Assembly (NCBI GenBank): GCA_944390105.1
Contig: CALXOV010000043.1
Span: 1 to 62,043, forward strand
Direction of reading: 5' to 3'
Length of the DNA stretch: 62,043 bases
From: an uncultured Succinivibrionaceae bacterium
GTDB lineage: Bacteria > Pseudomonadota > Gammaproteobacteria > Enterobacterales > Succinivibrionaceae
Position numbers and translations under genes: made by a program. Shown here piece after piece: positions 17,138 through 26,677 of the stretch. How positions within the stretch are numbered: the stretch's first letter is position 1; every line of letters starts with the position of its first letter. The notes under the pieces were generated by a model, which ran no database searches, was not told the DNA's origin, and saw only the letters and a program-made list of their open reading frames with translations.

Positions 17138-17317
17138 AGCTTCACTCCTTATCCTATCTCTGCTTTCTTAAAAGCCTTGGCAAAGCCAAGCCCTGCAGAG
17201 TTTATGATCTAAATTTGCAGCGGCAAAAATAATGTATGCCCCTGCACCATCTGAAGTTATGAATAATGTACAAAAGCGTCTCCTTTAACCGCTTAAGACG
17301 AATCAAAGCCTAACCAA
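17138..17317. other. Intergenic region upstream of effector B
   Basis: No gene is visible. AATAATGTACAAAAGC (17262-17277) loosely resembles the ATTATGTACAA part of the element at 44196-44223, and may belong to a promoter for effector B. Otherwise nothing recognisable. Confidence 0.3.
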
Positions 17318-17609
17318 TTACCTTAAAATCGACCAGCCCGCAGCCATCTGTCTCCAAGCAAGGTCAGCCTGTTTAATGCTCATACATGCGTTACGATAAA
17401 AGCTGCTAGCAGCGTAAGTTGGCAGCAGCAATTTTTTTACCATATGCAGCCAAGATCCAAGCGTCACAGCAAAAAGCGCAAATTCAGCCTTAAGTAACAA
17501 GGCTTTAATCTCCCCCATCAGCCGCAAACTCCGCCTGCTGTAGCACAGAGCTTTGATGCTCCCGTGCCGGATAACAGCCGCTGCGTAAGACCATCCTTTT
17601 CCTGAGCAT
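17318..17609 (-). pseudogene. Possible decayed chaperone gene upstream of effector B
   Basis: The 21 bp at 17605-17625 are identical to 14490-14510, which hold the ribosome site and first codons of the tandem chaperone gene (minus-strand TTGAGGTGTAGCATGCT). Here the frame from ATG 17609 stops after 34 codons (17505), and the rest is covered only by an unremarkable frame to 17318. The simplest reading is that a chaperone-effector unit was duplicated and this chaperone copy was lost. I cannot align the decayed part itself, so only the leader supports this. Confidence 0.3.
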
Positions 17610-17662
17610 GCTACACCTCAAAAATCATAGGCAAAACCTATCAATAAAAAAGCTTAAGCTCC

Positions 17663-18979
17663 TTACTTCACTGCCTTACGTAAAGCCGCCAGCGTCTGCT
17701 CAAAGCTTGAGCGCTCATCTAAGCCCTGCTTTAAAAAACTATTCACTGCATCAATATGACTCAAGGCAAAATCGGCCTCAGCATCTGAGCCTTTTTTGTA
17801 TTCTCCCAGCTGCACCAAAAGCTCAATTTCCGCATGCTTGGCTAAAATCTTTCTTAATTTCTGCGCTGCATCCTTATGCTCTTTATCCACAATTGCATTC
17901 ATGACACGCGATACTGAGGCCAATACATCTATTGCCGGATAATGGTTCTGCGCAGCAAGCTTGCGTGACAGAATGATGTGCCCATCTAAAATCGAGCGTG
18001 TTTCATCAGCAATCGGCTCGGTCATATCATCACCCTCAACCAGCACTGTATAAAGCGCGGTGATCGATCCCTTATCTGAATTGCCTGCCCGCTCCATAAG
18101 CTTGGGCAGCGTAGAAAACACCGAGGGCGGAAAACCGCGGCGCGTGGGCGGCTCGCCGGCTGCCAAGCCGATTTCACGCTGCGCACGGCCAAAACGCGTT
18201 ACCGAATCCATCATTAACAGCACATTACGCCCCTGATCGCGGAAATATTCGGCAATGGCAGTGGCAGTGTAAGCCGCCTTTAAGCGCTCCATGGAAGAGC
18301 GATCTGACGTAGAGATCACTAAAACTGCTCTCTTCATGCCCTCAGGGCCAAGATCACGCTCAATAAACTCGCGCACTTCACGTCCACGCTCACCTATCAG
18401 TGCCAAAACCGATATATCAGCGCTCGTGCCTTTAATAATTGAGGAAAGTAAGGTCGACTTACCGCCACCGGCGGCTGCAAAAATACCCAGACGCTGGCCT
18501 TGACCGCAAGTTATAACTCCATCTAAAACCCGCAGACCAAGTGAAATGGGCTTGGTAATCAGTTTGCGCTGCATCGCCGCCGGAGGATCTGCGTATACCG
18601 GGTAAAACTTGTGAGTTTTCAAAGGCGGCCCTCCGTCGGCAATGTCGCCAACGCCATTTAACACCCGGCCTAATAGCTCTTCTCCCACCGGAACAGAGAG
18701 CACATGCCCGGTCGGAATAACCTCGGTATGATAAGAGACGCCCTCTAAATCACCCAACGGGGTTAAAAGCGCCGTGTCTTTGGCAAAACCCACCACCTCA
18801 GCACGTAGCGCAAAATTTTCCCCAGGATTGCGCAGAATGCACAGCTCTCCGACCTTCACTCCAGGCACCGAAGCGCTGATGATGGTGCCCGTCACCTTAT
18901 CGACACGCCCGCGTATGGAAAGCGTATTAAGATCGGCTACCGTATCCTTGAGCATCTGTGCAATGTATTCAAGCGCCAT
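17663..18979 (-). CDS. sctN: T3SS ATPase SctN
   Basis: The 438-residue protein is the cytoplasmic ATPase that unfolds cargo and detaches chaperones at the T3SS base. Walker A is AAAGGGKST at about 168-176 and Walker [11 protein letters not shown] at about 253-262; the family signature region [15 protein letters not shown] is also present. The length is that of SctN/YscN (about 430-440). ATG 18979 overlaps the sctL stop (TAATG), and the gene follows J-K-L as in Yersinia. Flagellar FliI is excluded because all neighbours are T3SS genes. Confidence 0.96.
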   Translation of the reverse strand: MALEYIAQMLKDTVADLNTLSIRGRVDKVTGTIISASVPGVKVGELCILRNPGENFALRAEVVGFAKDTALLTPLGDLEGVSYHTEVIPTGHVLSVPVGEELLGRVLNGVGDIADGGPPLKTHKFYPVYADPPAAMQRKLITKPISLGLRVLDGVITCGQGQRLGIFAAAGGGKSTLLSSIIKGTSADISVLALIGERGREVREFIERDLGPEGMKRAVLVISTSDRSSMERLKAAYTATAIAEYFRDQGRNVLLMMDSVTRFGRAQREIGLAAGEPPTRRGFPPSVFSTLPKLMERAGNSDKGSITALYTVLVEGDDMTEPIADETRSILDGHIILSRKLAAQNHYPAIDVLASVSRVMNAIVDKEHKDAAQKLRKILAKHAEIELLVQLGEYKKGSDAEADFALSHIDAVNSFLKQGLDERSSFEQTLAALRKAVK

Positions 18980-19602
18980 TACTCACGCCCCACTACCTTT
19001 CTAAGACTAGTCTCCAAGATCTTAAGCTGCGAGGATAAAGACGCTTCCACCACGCCCATCGCTGTCTCGATGATGCAGTCACCACTCTTTAGGCTGCTAT
19101 CTCCCATCACCTCAAGATAACCAGACATACCATCATGAGAAATAAGTGAGGCTTTGAGCGCCTCAGTCACGTAAGCTTCCTCGGCGCGGCTGACTTTAAC
19201 TAAGATCTTTTTCTCGCCGCGCACTGCACTCATGCCTTTTGAAACCACACGCACAATAAGCTCACGCCGATCGATTTCCCCTACTATCTTATTAACCGCA
19301 GCAATGACCACTTCCACAATTTGCTTTTCCAGATCCTCAAGGGCATCAAGCTGAGCCATCACTGTTTCCATGATTTTAAGACTGTATTCGCTCTTTCCCT
19401 GCTCGACGCCCTCAGCATAGCCCTCCTCATAGCGTCTTTGATGATCTTCCTGCGCTTTTTTTTCCACTTCAGCTGCAGTCTGGCGGCTTTTCTCAAGGAT
19501 CGCATTGGCATCATAATAGCGCGCAAGCTCGGCTTTTTTAATGATCCGGCGTGTAGGATCAATTTGCCACTTGCCTTGGCCTAAGATAAATACAGCATCC
19601 AT
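18979..19602 (-). CDS. sctL: T3SS stator protein SctL
   Basis: The 207-residue protein is related to FliH and the ATP-synthase stalk. It has an N-terminal part with a conserved beginning, a charged coiled coil (about 45-110) and a C-terminal globular domain (about 110-205). SctL links the ATPase SctN to the C-ring protein SctQ and restrains its activity. ATG 19602, with GGGAGG upstream, is preferred over an in-frame GTG at 19635. The gene overlaps sctK by 22 bp and sctN by one base, which indicates tight co-translation. Confidence 0.9.
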   Translation of the reverse strand: MDAVFILGQGKWQIDPTRRIIKKAELARYYDANAILEKSRQTAAEVEKKAQEDHQRRYEEGYAEGVEQGKSEYSLKIMETVMAQLDALEDLEKQIVEVVIAAVNKIVGEIDRRELIVRVVSKGMSAVRGEKKILVKVSRAEEAYVTEALKASLISHDGMSGYLEVMGDSSLKSGDCIIETAMGVVEASLSSQLKILETSLRKVVGRE

Positions 19603-20210
19603 TTCGGATCCTCCCGGATAAGTACCTCTCGGCACAAGCTTTTTATCTTTGCAAAACTAGGAACTGCCTCTAAACTCCCTCTGTCTGTGCCCAGACGCGC
19701 TAAAAAATATGCTTTAATCTCTTCATGAGCAAATCCATACGCCAAAGCGCGCAGCATAACACGCCCCTCCGCTTTAAAAAGCAACGTCAGCTCTTCAGGG
19801 GGCTGGTGCAATTCAAGAGGATTATTTTTTACAGCCTGCAAGCTGAAGCGGGCATAATCCATAACAAAACGATAAGCCTTTGTGCCGATAGCCTCAAGAA
19901 TAAGACTTTTTTCCGCCTTTAACACTACGGTTGCGATCTCGTGCGCATGCACGGCAGCACCGAGATTGAGCGCTAAACTCTCCAGCTCAGCTTCATCACA
20001 CAAGGCAATGCGCTCGCCATCCCCGTCAAAGAGAAAAAATTCTGCCGCCGCTCCCTTAAAAATAAAAAGTCTTGAATTTTGTGCGAAGAGAAAGGATAAA
20101 AAAGCATCGTCCTGCGGCTTGCTCTCACGCAGGTGGGCATTAGCGGCAAGGATCTTATTAAAAAGCTCCGTGAAATTAACCAGAGCCAAAGCCTCATCCC
20201 TGCTTAGCAT
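19581..20210 (-). CDS. sctK: T3SS accessory cytoplasmic protein SctK
   Basis: The 209-residue soluble protein sits between sctJ and sctL, exactly where SctK (YscK, chlamydial CT560) lies. The sequence is poorly conserved in this family; the central AIGTKAYRFVMDYARFSL segment and the C-terminal DPKWMLYLS resemble it in character only. SctK binds SctQ and SctD and forms part of the sorting platform pods. GAGGAG precedes ATG 20210. Identity rests mainly on gene order and length. Confidence 0.75.
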   Translation of the reverse strand: MLSRDEALALVNFTELFNKILAANAHLRESKPQDDAFLSFLFAQNSRLFIFKGAAAEFFLFDGDGERIALCDEAELESLALNLGAAVHAHEIATVVLKAEKSLILEAIGTKAYRFVMDYARFSLQAVKNNPLELHQPPEELTLLFKAEGRVMLRALAYGFAHEEIKAYFLARLGTDRGSLEAVPSFAKIKSLCREVLIREDPKWMLYLS

Positions 20211-20221
20211 AAGCTATCTCC

Positions 20222-20971
20222 TCACGCCTTTGAGGGCTTATCCTGCGCTTTTACCCGTTTAAGCGCAAAGCCCAAGCGGCGCAGTATCACGATCCCGATA
20301 GCAGCCAGTAGGGCGATAGCAGCAGCCAGCGCTCCGCACAGTTTGAGCGGATCTTCATACCATGCGGACTTTTTAATCTGTGGAGCTAAGATGTTTTCTT
20401 GGAACAGCTCCATCATCACCGTGACATTATCTAAACTTAAACCCGGAACCGCTTTGGCAGCAGTATCCTTAATTCCAGCCACCATCCCAGTAACCGGAGA
20501 ATCTTTAGTGTGGCGAATGAAAACCGCAGCTGACGGCGGAGTGGTCAAGCCTGAAGTCTGTTCATGATGCACCAATACCACATGGACCCTCGCATCCAAA
20601 ACTCCGTCAATTTTACTGAAAGTATTAGCCAGTTCTTCCGAGATGGCAAAAGCTAAACGGGCCTGTTCCTCAGTCTGCGATGCTATCATGCCCTGTCCGG
20701 AAAAGACCGAGCCTAGGCTTTGGAAGCGCTCACGCGGCAGCGAGTGCTCACTGATAATCTCTAAGGCTCGGATCATATCCTCTTGCTCAACCATAATGTT
20801 AAAGCCTTCCTTGCCCGCTGCCACCTTCTGCGCATCAACGTTGCGCTTTAAGAGCGTTACGAGCATTTCATTGGCATCATCCTCGCTTAGATTCGAGTAC
20901 AAAAGCTCCTTGCAGCCGGTAAAAGCCAGCGCGCAGCAGCAGATGACGACAAATTTAGAGAGCCTTAACAT
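20222..20971 (-). CDS. sctJ: T3SS inner-ring lipoprotein SctJ
   Basis: The 249-residue protein has a lipoprotein signal with lipobox LAFTGC, giving Cys at about residue 20. Two ring-building domains follow (NLSEDDANEML at about 29-39; the second with INKIDGVLDARVHVVL-type sequence near 118-135), and a C-terminal membrane helix (about 215-235) precedes a basic tail. SctJ and SctD form the inner-membrane ring. The architecture and length match YscJ and chlamydial CdsJ. TAGGAAG precedes ATG 20971. Confidence 0.95.
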   Translation of the reverse strand: MLRLSKFVVICCCALAFTGCKELLYSNLSEDDANEMLVTLLKRNVDAQKVAAGKEGFNIMVEQEDMIRALEIISEHSLPRERFQSLGSVFSGQGMIASQTEEQARLAFAISEELANTFSKIDGVLDARVHVVLVHHEQTSGLTTPPSAAVFIRHTKDSPVTGMVAGIKDTAAKAVPGLSLDNVTVMMELFQENILAPQIKKSAWYEDPLKLCGALAAAIALLAAIGIVILRRLGFALKRVKAQDKPSKA

Positions 20972-20980
20972 AGTGTCTTC

Positions 20981-21349
20981 CTACTGATTAATTAAATTGA
21001 GCGCCTGCTGAGTTAGATTGTAGGCAGATGTATGCTCCTCTAAAATCTTAGCGGCAATCTCACGGACCTCATCCTCTTTTTTCTGCAGAGCCTTAGAAAA
21101 TGCCAAAAGCGCCAGCGCGTCTTGCTCCTCATCCTTGTCGATAACCTCAGCTAAGAGCTTCTCGCCTGCAGCAAAGTCATCCACCACAATATGAGAAAAA
21201 GCCAATCCCACGATCACAGGAGTCGCTTCTGGATAGGCAATCTTAAGGTTCTGAAACAGCTTTCTGGCCTGCCCCACTTTACCCTTAGCGCAGGCGGCAA
21301 AGCCAATCGTTAAAAGCAGTCTGACGTTTTCCTTACTTAAAGCTTCCAT
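20981..21349 (-). CDS. sctG: TPR-like needle chaperone SctG (YscG/CdsG-like)
   Basis: The 122-residue protein consists of about three TPR-like helical hairpins (LLLTIGFAACAKGKVGQARKLF near the start). It lies directly after the needle gene and its co-chaperone gene, as YscG in Yersinia and CT667 in Chlamydia. With the E partner it keeps the needle subunit monomeric in the cytoplasm by holding its C-terminal helix. GGGAG precedes ATG 21349. Identity is from fold pattern, length and order. Confidence 0.82.
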   Translation of the reverse strand: MEALSKENVRLLLTIGFAACAKGKVGQARKLFQNLKIAYPEATPVIVGLAFSHIVVDDFAAGEKLLAEVIDKDEEQDALALLAFSKALQKKEDEVREIAAKILEEHTSAYNLTQQALNLINQ

Positions 21350-21358
21350 AGTACTCCC

Positions 21359-21601
21359 TTACATCTTTTGCGCTACCGACTTTAAGGAATCAGAAAGGGT
21401 CTTTACCATAGTTGAGGTAGCTTCAATCATGGCGTTATACTGTCCAATGGTAAACTGCATCTCTAGCATTGCGACATTCTGATCTTCGCTGTCCATCTGG
21501 GCGATTTCATCCATTCGCGCCTGAATGTCAGAGGTTTGCTGACTGATGGCATCGAAGCCAGTGTTAATCGCACCGCCTAAACCTGCTGAACTAATATCCA
21601 T
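21359..21601 (-). CDS. sctF: T3SS needle subunit SctF
   Basis: The 80-residue protein has the two-helix hairpin pattern and length of needle subunits. The C-terminal half, with QFTIGQYNAMIEATSTMVKT (about 49-68) and ending SVAQKM, matches the YscF/CdsF family. Needle subunits are exported and stack helically around the secretion channel. GGGGGAG precedes ATG 21601, a very strong ribosome site suited to a protein made in many copies. Confidence 0.93.
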   Translation of the reverse strand: MDISSAGLGGAINTGFDAISQQTSDIQARMDEIAQMDSEDQNVAMLEMQFTIGQYNAMIEATSTMVKTLSDSLKSVAQKM

Positions 21602-21616
21602 TTTTATCTCCCCCTG

Positions 21617-21826
21617 CTAAGACCTCAAAGCCGCCACAATTTCACCTGCAGTCTGCGCAGCAATATACAGGGCATTGAGATTATCAAAATCCTGCGGAGT
21701 GACGCCGCGATCCAAGGTCCGGCGCAGCGAAAACTCCATCTGCGCTACTGCCTCTGCCGCCTCTTTCAACGCCTGAGAATTTTCCGGATTCAAGAGGTCA
21801 TATGCTTCAATATCATTTAAGTTCAT
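21617..21826 (-). CDS. Small needle co-chaperone (YscE/CdsE-like)
   Basis: The 69-residue acidic, all-helical protein lies immediately before the needle gene. In Yersinia and Chlamydia the same place holds YscE/CdsE, which with the G protein forms the needle chaperone. ATG 21826 (starting MNLNDIEAYDLL) is preferred, with GGAGAG ten bases upstream, so the gene overlaps the end of sctD by 14 bp. A longer start at 21853 is possible. Sequence identity in this family is low, so the assignment rests on size and order. Confidence 0.7.
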   Translation of the reverse strand: MNLNDIEAYDLLNPENSQALKEAAEAVAQMEFSLRRTLDRGVTPQDFDNLNALYIAAQTAGEIVAALRS

Positions 21827-23276
21827 GAATATAGAGCTCTCCATTTCGTTCAAAGGTTAGAGTATGAACAGAAATTTCTCTTAACACGGCACCATCCGGC
21901 ATCACCGAGCCTTCAAAATAACGACTGCCGTCAGCCATGCTGATAAAGCGCATGGGCTGCATGGTGACGCCCACGATATTCTGTGGATTAAAATCCGTTG
22001 TGCTTGACGAGTTAATTTCCGCTTTTCCCTCAACAGCATTGTCCGATTTTTCTTGTGTAGTTGCAAGATTTAGATCGCGATTGGTAAAGCGATAAAGCTC
22101 TATTTGTGACCTATCACGATTTTTTATTGAATCAAAAGGAACTGGCGCTTTAACAACGGCCGTAATTTTATGTTCCAGATCATGCAGCAGAGCGAGCTCG
22201 GGTAAAGTCAAATCGCCTTCATAATAGACCTTAAAGCGATCTGGATAGAGCTGCAGTTTAAAATCATGCGGCCGCAACCGCTCGATAAGACGCTGCAACT
22301 GCTCAAGATCCGTAAAATCTGCGGTCAGCGCTGGAAGCTTAAGCTCTGTTCTTACCGCTTCAATAAGCTGAGCTTCCACATAGGGATCTTTTACATACCC
22401 GTAAAGCACAATCTTCCCTTGCTCTTTATCAAGATACTCCGCCCTAACCGTAGCTCCATGTACCGCACAATTTTTTTCAATATCGGTCAAAAGCTTATCT
22501 CGTATCTTGATCTCTAATACCACCGCATATGGCAATCTAGGAAGCATTGCCGCAAAACGGTTAAACTCCTCCTGCGAGGCAGTCTCTCCGCTAAATACAA
22601 TCACATCATCGGCAAAATAGCGCTTAATCTGATCAAAGCCATGTGCATCAAGATAAGCCTGCGCCGCGTCAAGCGCAGCTTGTTTTTGCGCGCGCTCACC
22701 AAACAGCGCAGAACCGGCAATAAGCGAAATCAGGGCCAAAAAGAGCAAGCCTAATCCCACCGCCATAAGTAAGGCGCGAGGCAAGCGCTGCAGAGGCGCG
22801 GGGGCCGCAGTCTGGGTACTTGCCATCTCCGGACTTGCCTGCTGAGACTTTAAGTCCTCGCCTCGAGCTAAAGGTTTTGCAGCTAAATCCTGATTTGGCT
22901 CGGCTTTAGACTCAGTATTTTCCGCACTGGGAGTAAAACCAAACGCCCGTAAATCAATGCTGGGAAGCGTCTGCCCTTCATTTAAGTAAGTTATGGCACT
23001 AAAGCCGATTGCCAGTACCATGCCTCCAGCAAAGGGCTGCAGATCAGAGCCAATTTCCTCACCGTTTAACAGCGCTCGCCCGCTGACAAGACGCACCTTA
23101 ACCTGCAGACTTGCATCAATACTTAAGGCAACTACGGTCTGAGCTTCCGCCTCATCGAGCTGAACATCACACTCATTAGTGCAGCCTAGAGTGTACTCCC
23201 CGAAAGGGAGAGTAAAAACCGCACCTAAATTACTGCCAGATAAAAAGCGGAAGGTTACGCACTCTGGCTTATTCAT
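21813..23276 (-). CDS. sctD: T3SS inner-membrane ring protein SctD
   Basis: The 487-residue protein has a cytoplasmic FHA-like domain (about 1-110), an acidic Gln/Ala-rich linker, one membrane helix (about 168-190, LPRALLMAVGLGLLFLAL) and a periplasmic part (about 200-430) with BON and ring-building modules, one starting LEIKIRDKLLTDIEKN. This is the YscD/CdsD architecture. It surrounds SctJ in the inner membrane and contacts the secretin. It overlaps sctC by ATGA. GAGGTGA precedes ATG 23276. Confidence 0.93.
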   Translation of the reverse strand: MNKPECVTFRFLSGSNLGAVFTLPFGEYTLGCTNECDVQLDEAEAQTVVALSIDASLQVKVRLVSGRALLNGEEIGSDLQPFAGGMVLAIGFSAITYLNEGQTLPSIDLRAFGFTPSAENTESKAEPNQDLAAKPLARGEDLKSQQASPEMASTQTAAPAPLQRLPRALLMAVGLGLLFLALISLIAGSALFGERAQKQAALDAAQAYLDAHGFDQIKRYFADDVIVFSGETASQEEFNRFAAMLPRLPYAVVLEIKIRDKLLTDIEKNCAVHGATVRAEYLDKEQGKIVLYGYVKDPYVEAQLIEAVRTELKLPALTADFTDLEQLQRLIERLRPHDFKLQLYPDRFKVYYEGDLTLPELALLHDLEHKITAVVKAPVPFDSIKNRDRSQIELYRFTNRDLNLATTQEKSDNAVEGKAEINSSSTTDFNPQNIVGVTMQPMRFISMADGSRYFEGSVMPDGAVLREISVHTLTFERNGELYIHELK

Positions 23277-25081
23277 GGCATGCTCACCTCGGCATTAAGA
23301 ACGGCCTTGTCAGACTCGCTGGGAGCATTGCGGTTAGAGCTGCACCCTGAACTTTCCTCAGTCTTCTTAGCCCGTACCACATTATCGTAGTCAGCCTGCG
23401 TAGCTTCACGATCAAAGCCTAGCTCTTTTATCTGCTTTGGCACATTAAGCTCATCTAAATCAAGAATGCGCGGGGTAATCAGTAGCAGTCGTTCGCGGGT
23501 GTAAGTGCTCTCGCTTTCTGAACCGAATAATCCGCCTGCTATCGGTACGTCCTTGAGCGTCGGTACTCCGTTATCTCCGGAGGCAGCATATTGCACATAG
23601 TAGCCTCCTAACAGTAGCGATTGTCCTTCACGCACCACCGCCTGCGTATTAATGCGTGTCTGCTTCACGGGGGGAACCGTGATGCTACCATCCGGGCTCG
23701 TGTAGTATGAGTCATCACCCGAGGCATCTTGATTGGACTGCATGGATATAACCATTGAGATGAGCGGCGCCCCCCCATCATCAGACTCAATAATATGCGG
23801 AGTAACCCGCAGCACTGTCCCGGACTCAACCATAAAAAGATCAGAACTGTCGTTGCCGCTTATCGGCACGTAGCGCGTAGTAGTATCCTCAAGGGTTGCC
23901 TCAAGATTATCCAAGGTTAAAACCGAAGGTTTACCTAAGGTCTTGGCCTTGTTGTCCTCCTCAAGCATATTCACCTGCGCCATAAAAAGCGAATGATTGG
24001 TTTGAAAAATTGTCGAAAAAATCCCGCCGCCTGAAGGATTATCCACCGGGAAGCTTCCATCCCATTCAATATTTCCTGAACCTATCTCAGCCCCCCAATT
24101 GCCCGAGCTTCTGCCACCGCGCCAGTCAACGCCTAAGGATTCAGCGGCATCAATATCAATATCCACGATCGCCGCATGCAACTCCACTAAGCGCAAAGGC
24201 ACATCCAACTCGCGGATAACCTGAGCATAATACGGCATGCGATACTTAAAATCCTGAATAATTACGGCATTTAAACGGGCATCCGCAATAATGCGCGGCG
24301 AGAAGCCCGCATTAGGATCCCCCGTCTGAGATTCCACTGCAAGCTCCGAACTTTCACCAGGAGCTGCTGTAGCAGCAAGTCCGCTGCCCCGAAGCCCAGT
24401 CATAGCAGGACTTTTAGCTACAACACTAAAGCCCCCTGCTCCCTCAATGGCTGTTCCAGTCATGCGCTGTAAAATAGAAGCCACCCCCGGCAGCACCACC
24501 ACCGCATCTAAATTATCAAGTCTTATATCCTGCGCTTTAGCATGCTTGAGCTTAAAGACCTCCATCACCACCTGATGCTCCTCTCCGCGATCAAATTCCT
24601 TAGCAACGGTGACAATTCCATTAACATAAGTAGATGGACCTTGAATAACTAATAGCCCATTGTTGTCGAGGGTGATAGGAAGTTCTGGAGCAATTAAATG
24701 CGAACCAAGTAGCATAGAACGCAGTTCTTGCGGCTGCACAGAGGAAGGCCTGAAGATTGTGCGCATTTGCTCACTTTCATGATAGAAAAAGAGTGTATTG
24801 TTTAAAACGTAATGCTTAACCCCATAGGCAGCCTCCATACCTGCGGCGAAAACATTGGGATCTACATTATCAAAGCGACCGCTTACCACGCCGCTAATTC
24901 TGTCCGAAAAATGCGCGGTCAACCCCTGAGAACGGGCAAAGTCTGTCAGCACCGCAGTAATGCTTTCTCGATCGGAATAATGGGAGTAAGGATTTTTAAA
25001 ATTAACGGCATGACATGCCCCTGTAGAGAAAAGCAAGAGCGCTGTCATCCATACTATTAAAAATCTTAAGGCTACCTTCAT
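23273..25081 (-). CDS. sctC: T3SS outer-membrane secretin SctC
   Basis: The 602-residue protein has a signal peptide (about 1-25), N-terminal ring domains (N0/N1 with QGLTAHFSDRISG; N3 with VFKLKHAKAQDIRL) and a C-terminal secretin barrel (about 320-560). Secretin signatures include IDIDAAESLGVDWRGG and VVREGQSLLLGGYY, followed by the gate region and ERLLLITPRILDLDE. A Gly/Ala/Ser-rich insertion near 220-265 is typical of loops in N3. ATG 25081 was chosen for AAGGAAA upstream and the signal peptide. No pilotin gene was seen nearby. Confidence 0.96.
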   Translation of the reverse strand: MKVALRFLIVWMTALLLFSTGACHAVNFKNPYSHYSDRESITAVLTDFARSQGLTAHFSDRISGVVSGRFDNVDPNVFAAGMEAAYGVKHYVLNNTLFFYHESEQMRTIFRPSSVQPQELRSMLLGSHLIAPELPITLDNNGLLVIQGPSTYVNGIVTVAKEFDRGEEHQVVMEVFKLKHAKAQDIRLDNLDAVVVLPGVASILQRMTGTAIEGAGGFSVVAKSPAMTGLRGSGLAATAAPGESSELAVESQTGDPNAGFSPRIIADARLNAVIIQDFKYRMPYYAQVIRELDVPLRLVELHAAIVDIDIDAAESLGVDWRGGRSSGNWGAEIGSGNIEWDGSFPVDNPSGGGIFSTIFQTNHSLFMAQVNMLEEDNKAKTLGKPSVLTLDNLEATLEDTTTRYVPISGNDSSDLFMVESGTVLRVTPHIIESDDGGAPLISMVISMQSNQDASGDDSYYTSPDGSITVPPVKQTRINTQAVVREGQSLLLGGYYVQYAASGDNGVPTLKDVPIAGGLFGSESESTYTRERLLLITPRILDLDELNVPKQIKELGFDREATQADYDNVVRAKKTEESSGCSSNRNAPSESDKAVLNAEVSMP

Positions 25082-25119
25082 ACGTTTCCTTATGGGGTTT
25101 GATAACAAACCGTAGCATC

Positions 25120-25542
25120 TTAGAAGAAAGCGCTTAAGCTTGACGGAGCTGCCGGCGCCTGCATTGCCTCCAGGTTATCCTTAAAGTAATCGCAGTCATC
25201 CAAAAAGACGCTGATTTTTTCCAAAAAATCTTCAATTTGCGTTTTGACTATCAGTTCTAAATTAAGCGAATTATCGGTGACTGTCAAATTAATTTTATGT
25301 CTTTGCCACAAGTAAGCGCACAAAGCTGCCGCCCCTTTTAAAAGCTCAAAACGCCGCTCTTCATCCACCGGCATTTCGCCCAGACTGACAGATAAAAACA
25401 GCTCCTCTTCATTGTAGGCGCAAAAGAGAACATCAAAGTTTGCAAGCTCAAGCTTAGCGCTTACTATAGCCTCACTTGGCTCTTCTTTAAGCTCCCAGCC
25501 TGCTTGTGCAAAAACTGCTTTAAGTGCCTCAGGTGCTTTCAT
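25120..25542 (-). CDS. CesT-like T3SS chaperone next to the translocators
   Basis: The 140-residue acidic protein has the helix-beta-helix pattern of class I T3SS chaperones (FDVLFCAYNEEELFLSVSLG; LNLELIVKTQIEDFLEKI), ending in a hydrophobic SSLSAFF. GAGGATGAG lies just before ATG 25542, so I prefer it over ATG 25578, which has a weak site. In Chlamydia a CesT-type chaperone gene (CT663) also precedes cdsD-E-F-G. Here it lies between the translocator SctB and the secretin, and probably binds SctB or another early substrate. Confidence 0.7.
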   Translation of the reverse strand: MKAPEALKAVFAQAGWELKEEPSEAIVSAKLELANFDVLFCAYNEEELFLSVSLGEMPVDEERRFELLKGAAALCAYLWQRHKINLTVTDNSLNLELIVKTQIEDFLEKISVFLDDCDYFKDNLEAMQAPAAPSSLSAFF

Positions 25543-25585
25543 GATCTCATCCTCGGCGCAGACTTCTGCCTGCGCCATTTACCAT

Positions 25586-26668
25586 TTAAGCTAAAATGCG
25601 CTTATTAGTTTCTACCATACTCTGCGAGATGGTGCGTGAAGTTTCAATAGCAGACTGCACGGTTTGCCTGAAGGATTCATTAATTGATTTTATTTGATCA
25701 GCATAGGCTTCAAGACGCTTTTGATCAGCCTCCATCTGCTTAATTTCCGCATCCATCATCGTAGTAAGGTAAGTTCCTGTACTGCTGGTCAGGCTACCTG
25801 CTGCCTGACTTAATTGCCCGATAGCCGAAGCTAAATTGTTCATACCCTGCATATAATTTCCGATCGTGTCTCCGGTTTGCTTATCCTGCATGGCAGCATA
25901 CATACGCTCCAGAAGATTCGGCTTAGCCTTGCTGGCCGATGATGCCCCATCGGCAGCGGCATCTGCCGCATCAGCTGCTGTATCTGCAGCCTCAGAGGCT
26001 TTAGCTGCTTTTGCCGTATCAGCAACAGTATCCGCAGCATCCACAGCCTTAGTGGCATTAGAGGTAGCTTTTGCACTATCAGATACCGCATCGGCAGCAT
26101 CCGATACCGTATCCGCTGCCCCAGATGCCTTGGAAGCCGCAGTTTTGGCAGAATCAGCTGCCGTATCCGCAGCATCTGCACCTTTTACAGATGCAGACAA
26201 TTTGCCTACATTGCTCAAGGTCTTGACGGACATACCAAACTGTATCGCACCGCCAGCGATCTGCATAGCTCCCTGAATTACTCCGGTGACCAGCCCCACC
26301 ACTGCCTTATCGCGCATTTTATCCGCCTGACTTTCCATTGTATCGGCGGCCATCATCTGCGACTCATAGGCAATCTCGCGGTTATCGCGCACCATATCCG
26401 AGGTCATTTCCTGAATTAAGGCTAAAACTGAACCGAAAAAACTGGCACAGGCCCCGTTGGCGCTAGATAAAGATGCACTTGAATAGGTACCTGTCGGTAC
26501 ATTAAGCGTCGTCTTTTCATTGATATCGGTGCCTTTGTCATTAATCGGCGGCACATCTAAAGCCGCATTCGTCGCAGGCTTATTCTTTACTCCCTGCTCA
26601 CCCTGCACATTATCAAGTCCTGATACATTGCCTGCATAGCTGTATTCACCAACACTTCCCACTGACAT
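25586..26668 (-). CDS. sctB: T3SS translocator SctB (YopD/EspB/SseD-like)
   Basis: The 360-residue protein has a Ser/Thr-rich N-terminus, a helical segment with a hydrophobic stretch (about 130-160, AVVGLVTGVIQGAMQIAGGAI), a central low-complexity region (about 170-250) of repeated Ala-Asp-Thr-Ala units, and an amphipathic C-terminal helix ending ETNKRIL. One membrane segment and a long coiled coil are typical of the minor pore protein. It follows SctE and SycD genes as in other translocator operons. AGGAGGGG precedes ATG 26668. The repeat block is unusual. Confidence 0.82.
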   Translation of the reverse strand: MSVGSVGEYSYAGNVSGLDNVQGEQGVKNKPATNAALDVPPINDKGTDINEKTTLNVPTGTYSSASLSSANGACASFFGSVLALIQEMTSDMVRDNREIAYESQMMAADTMESQADKMRDKAVVGLVTGVIQGAMQIAGGAIQFGMSVKTLSNVGKLSASVKGADAADTAADSAKTAASKASGAADTVSDAADAVSDSAKATSNATKAVDAADTVADTAKAAKASEAADTAADAADAAADGASSASKAKPNLLERMYAAMQDKQTGDTIGNYMQGMNNLASAIGQLSQAAGSLTSSTGTYLTTMMDAEIKQMEADQKRLEAYADQIKSINESFRQTVQSAIETSRTISQSMVETNKRILA

Positions 26669-26677
26669 AAGCCCCTC

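Noticed and set aside
17663-18979. Flagellar FliI instead of SctN
   Set aside because: All neighbours are T3SS-specific (secretin, needle, translocators), and no flagellar gene is present.
25840-26276. Long open frames on both strands over sctB
   Set aside because: They arise from the repetitive Ala-Asp coding block of sctB and have no ribosome sites.
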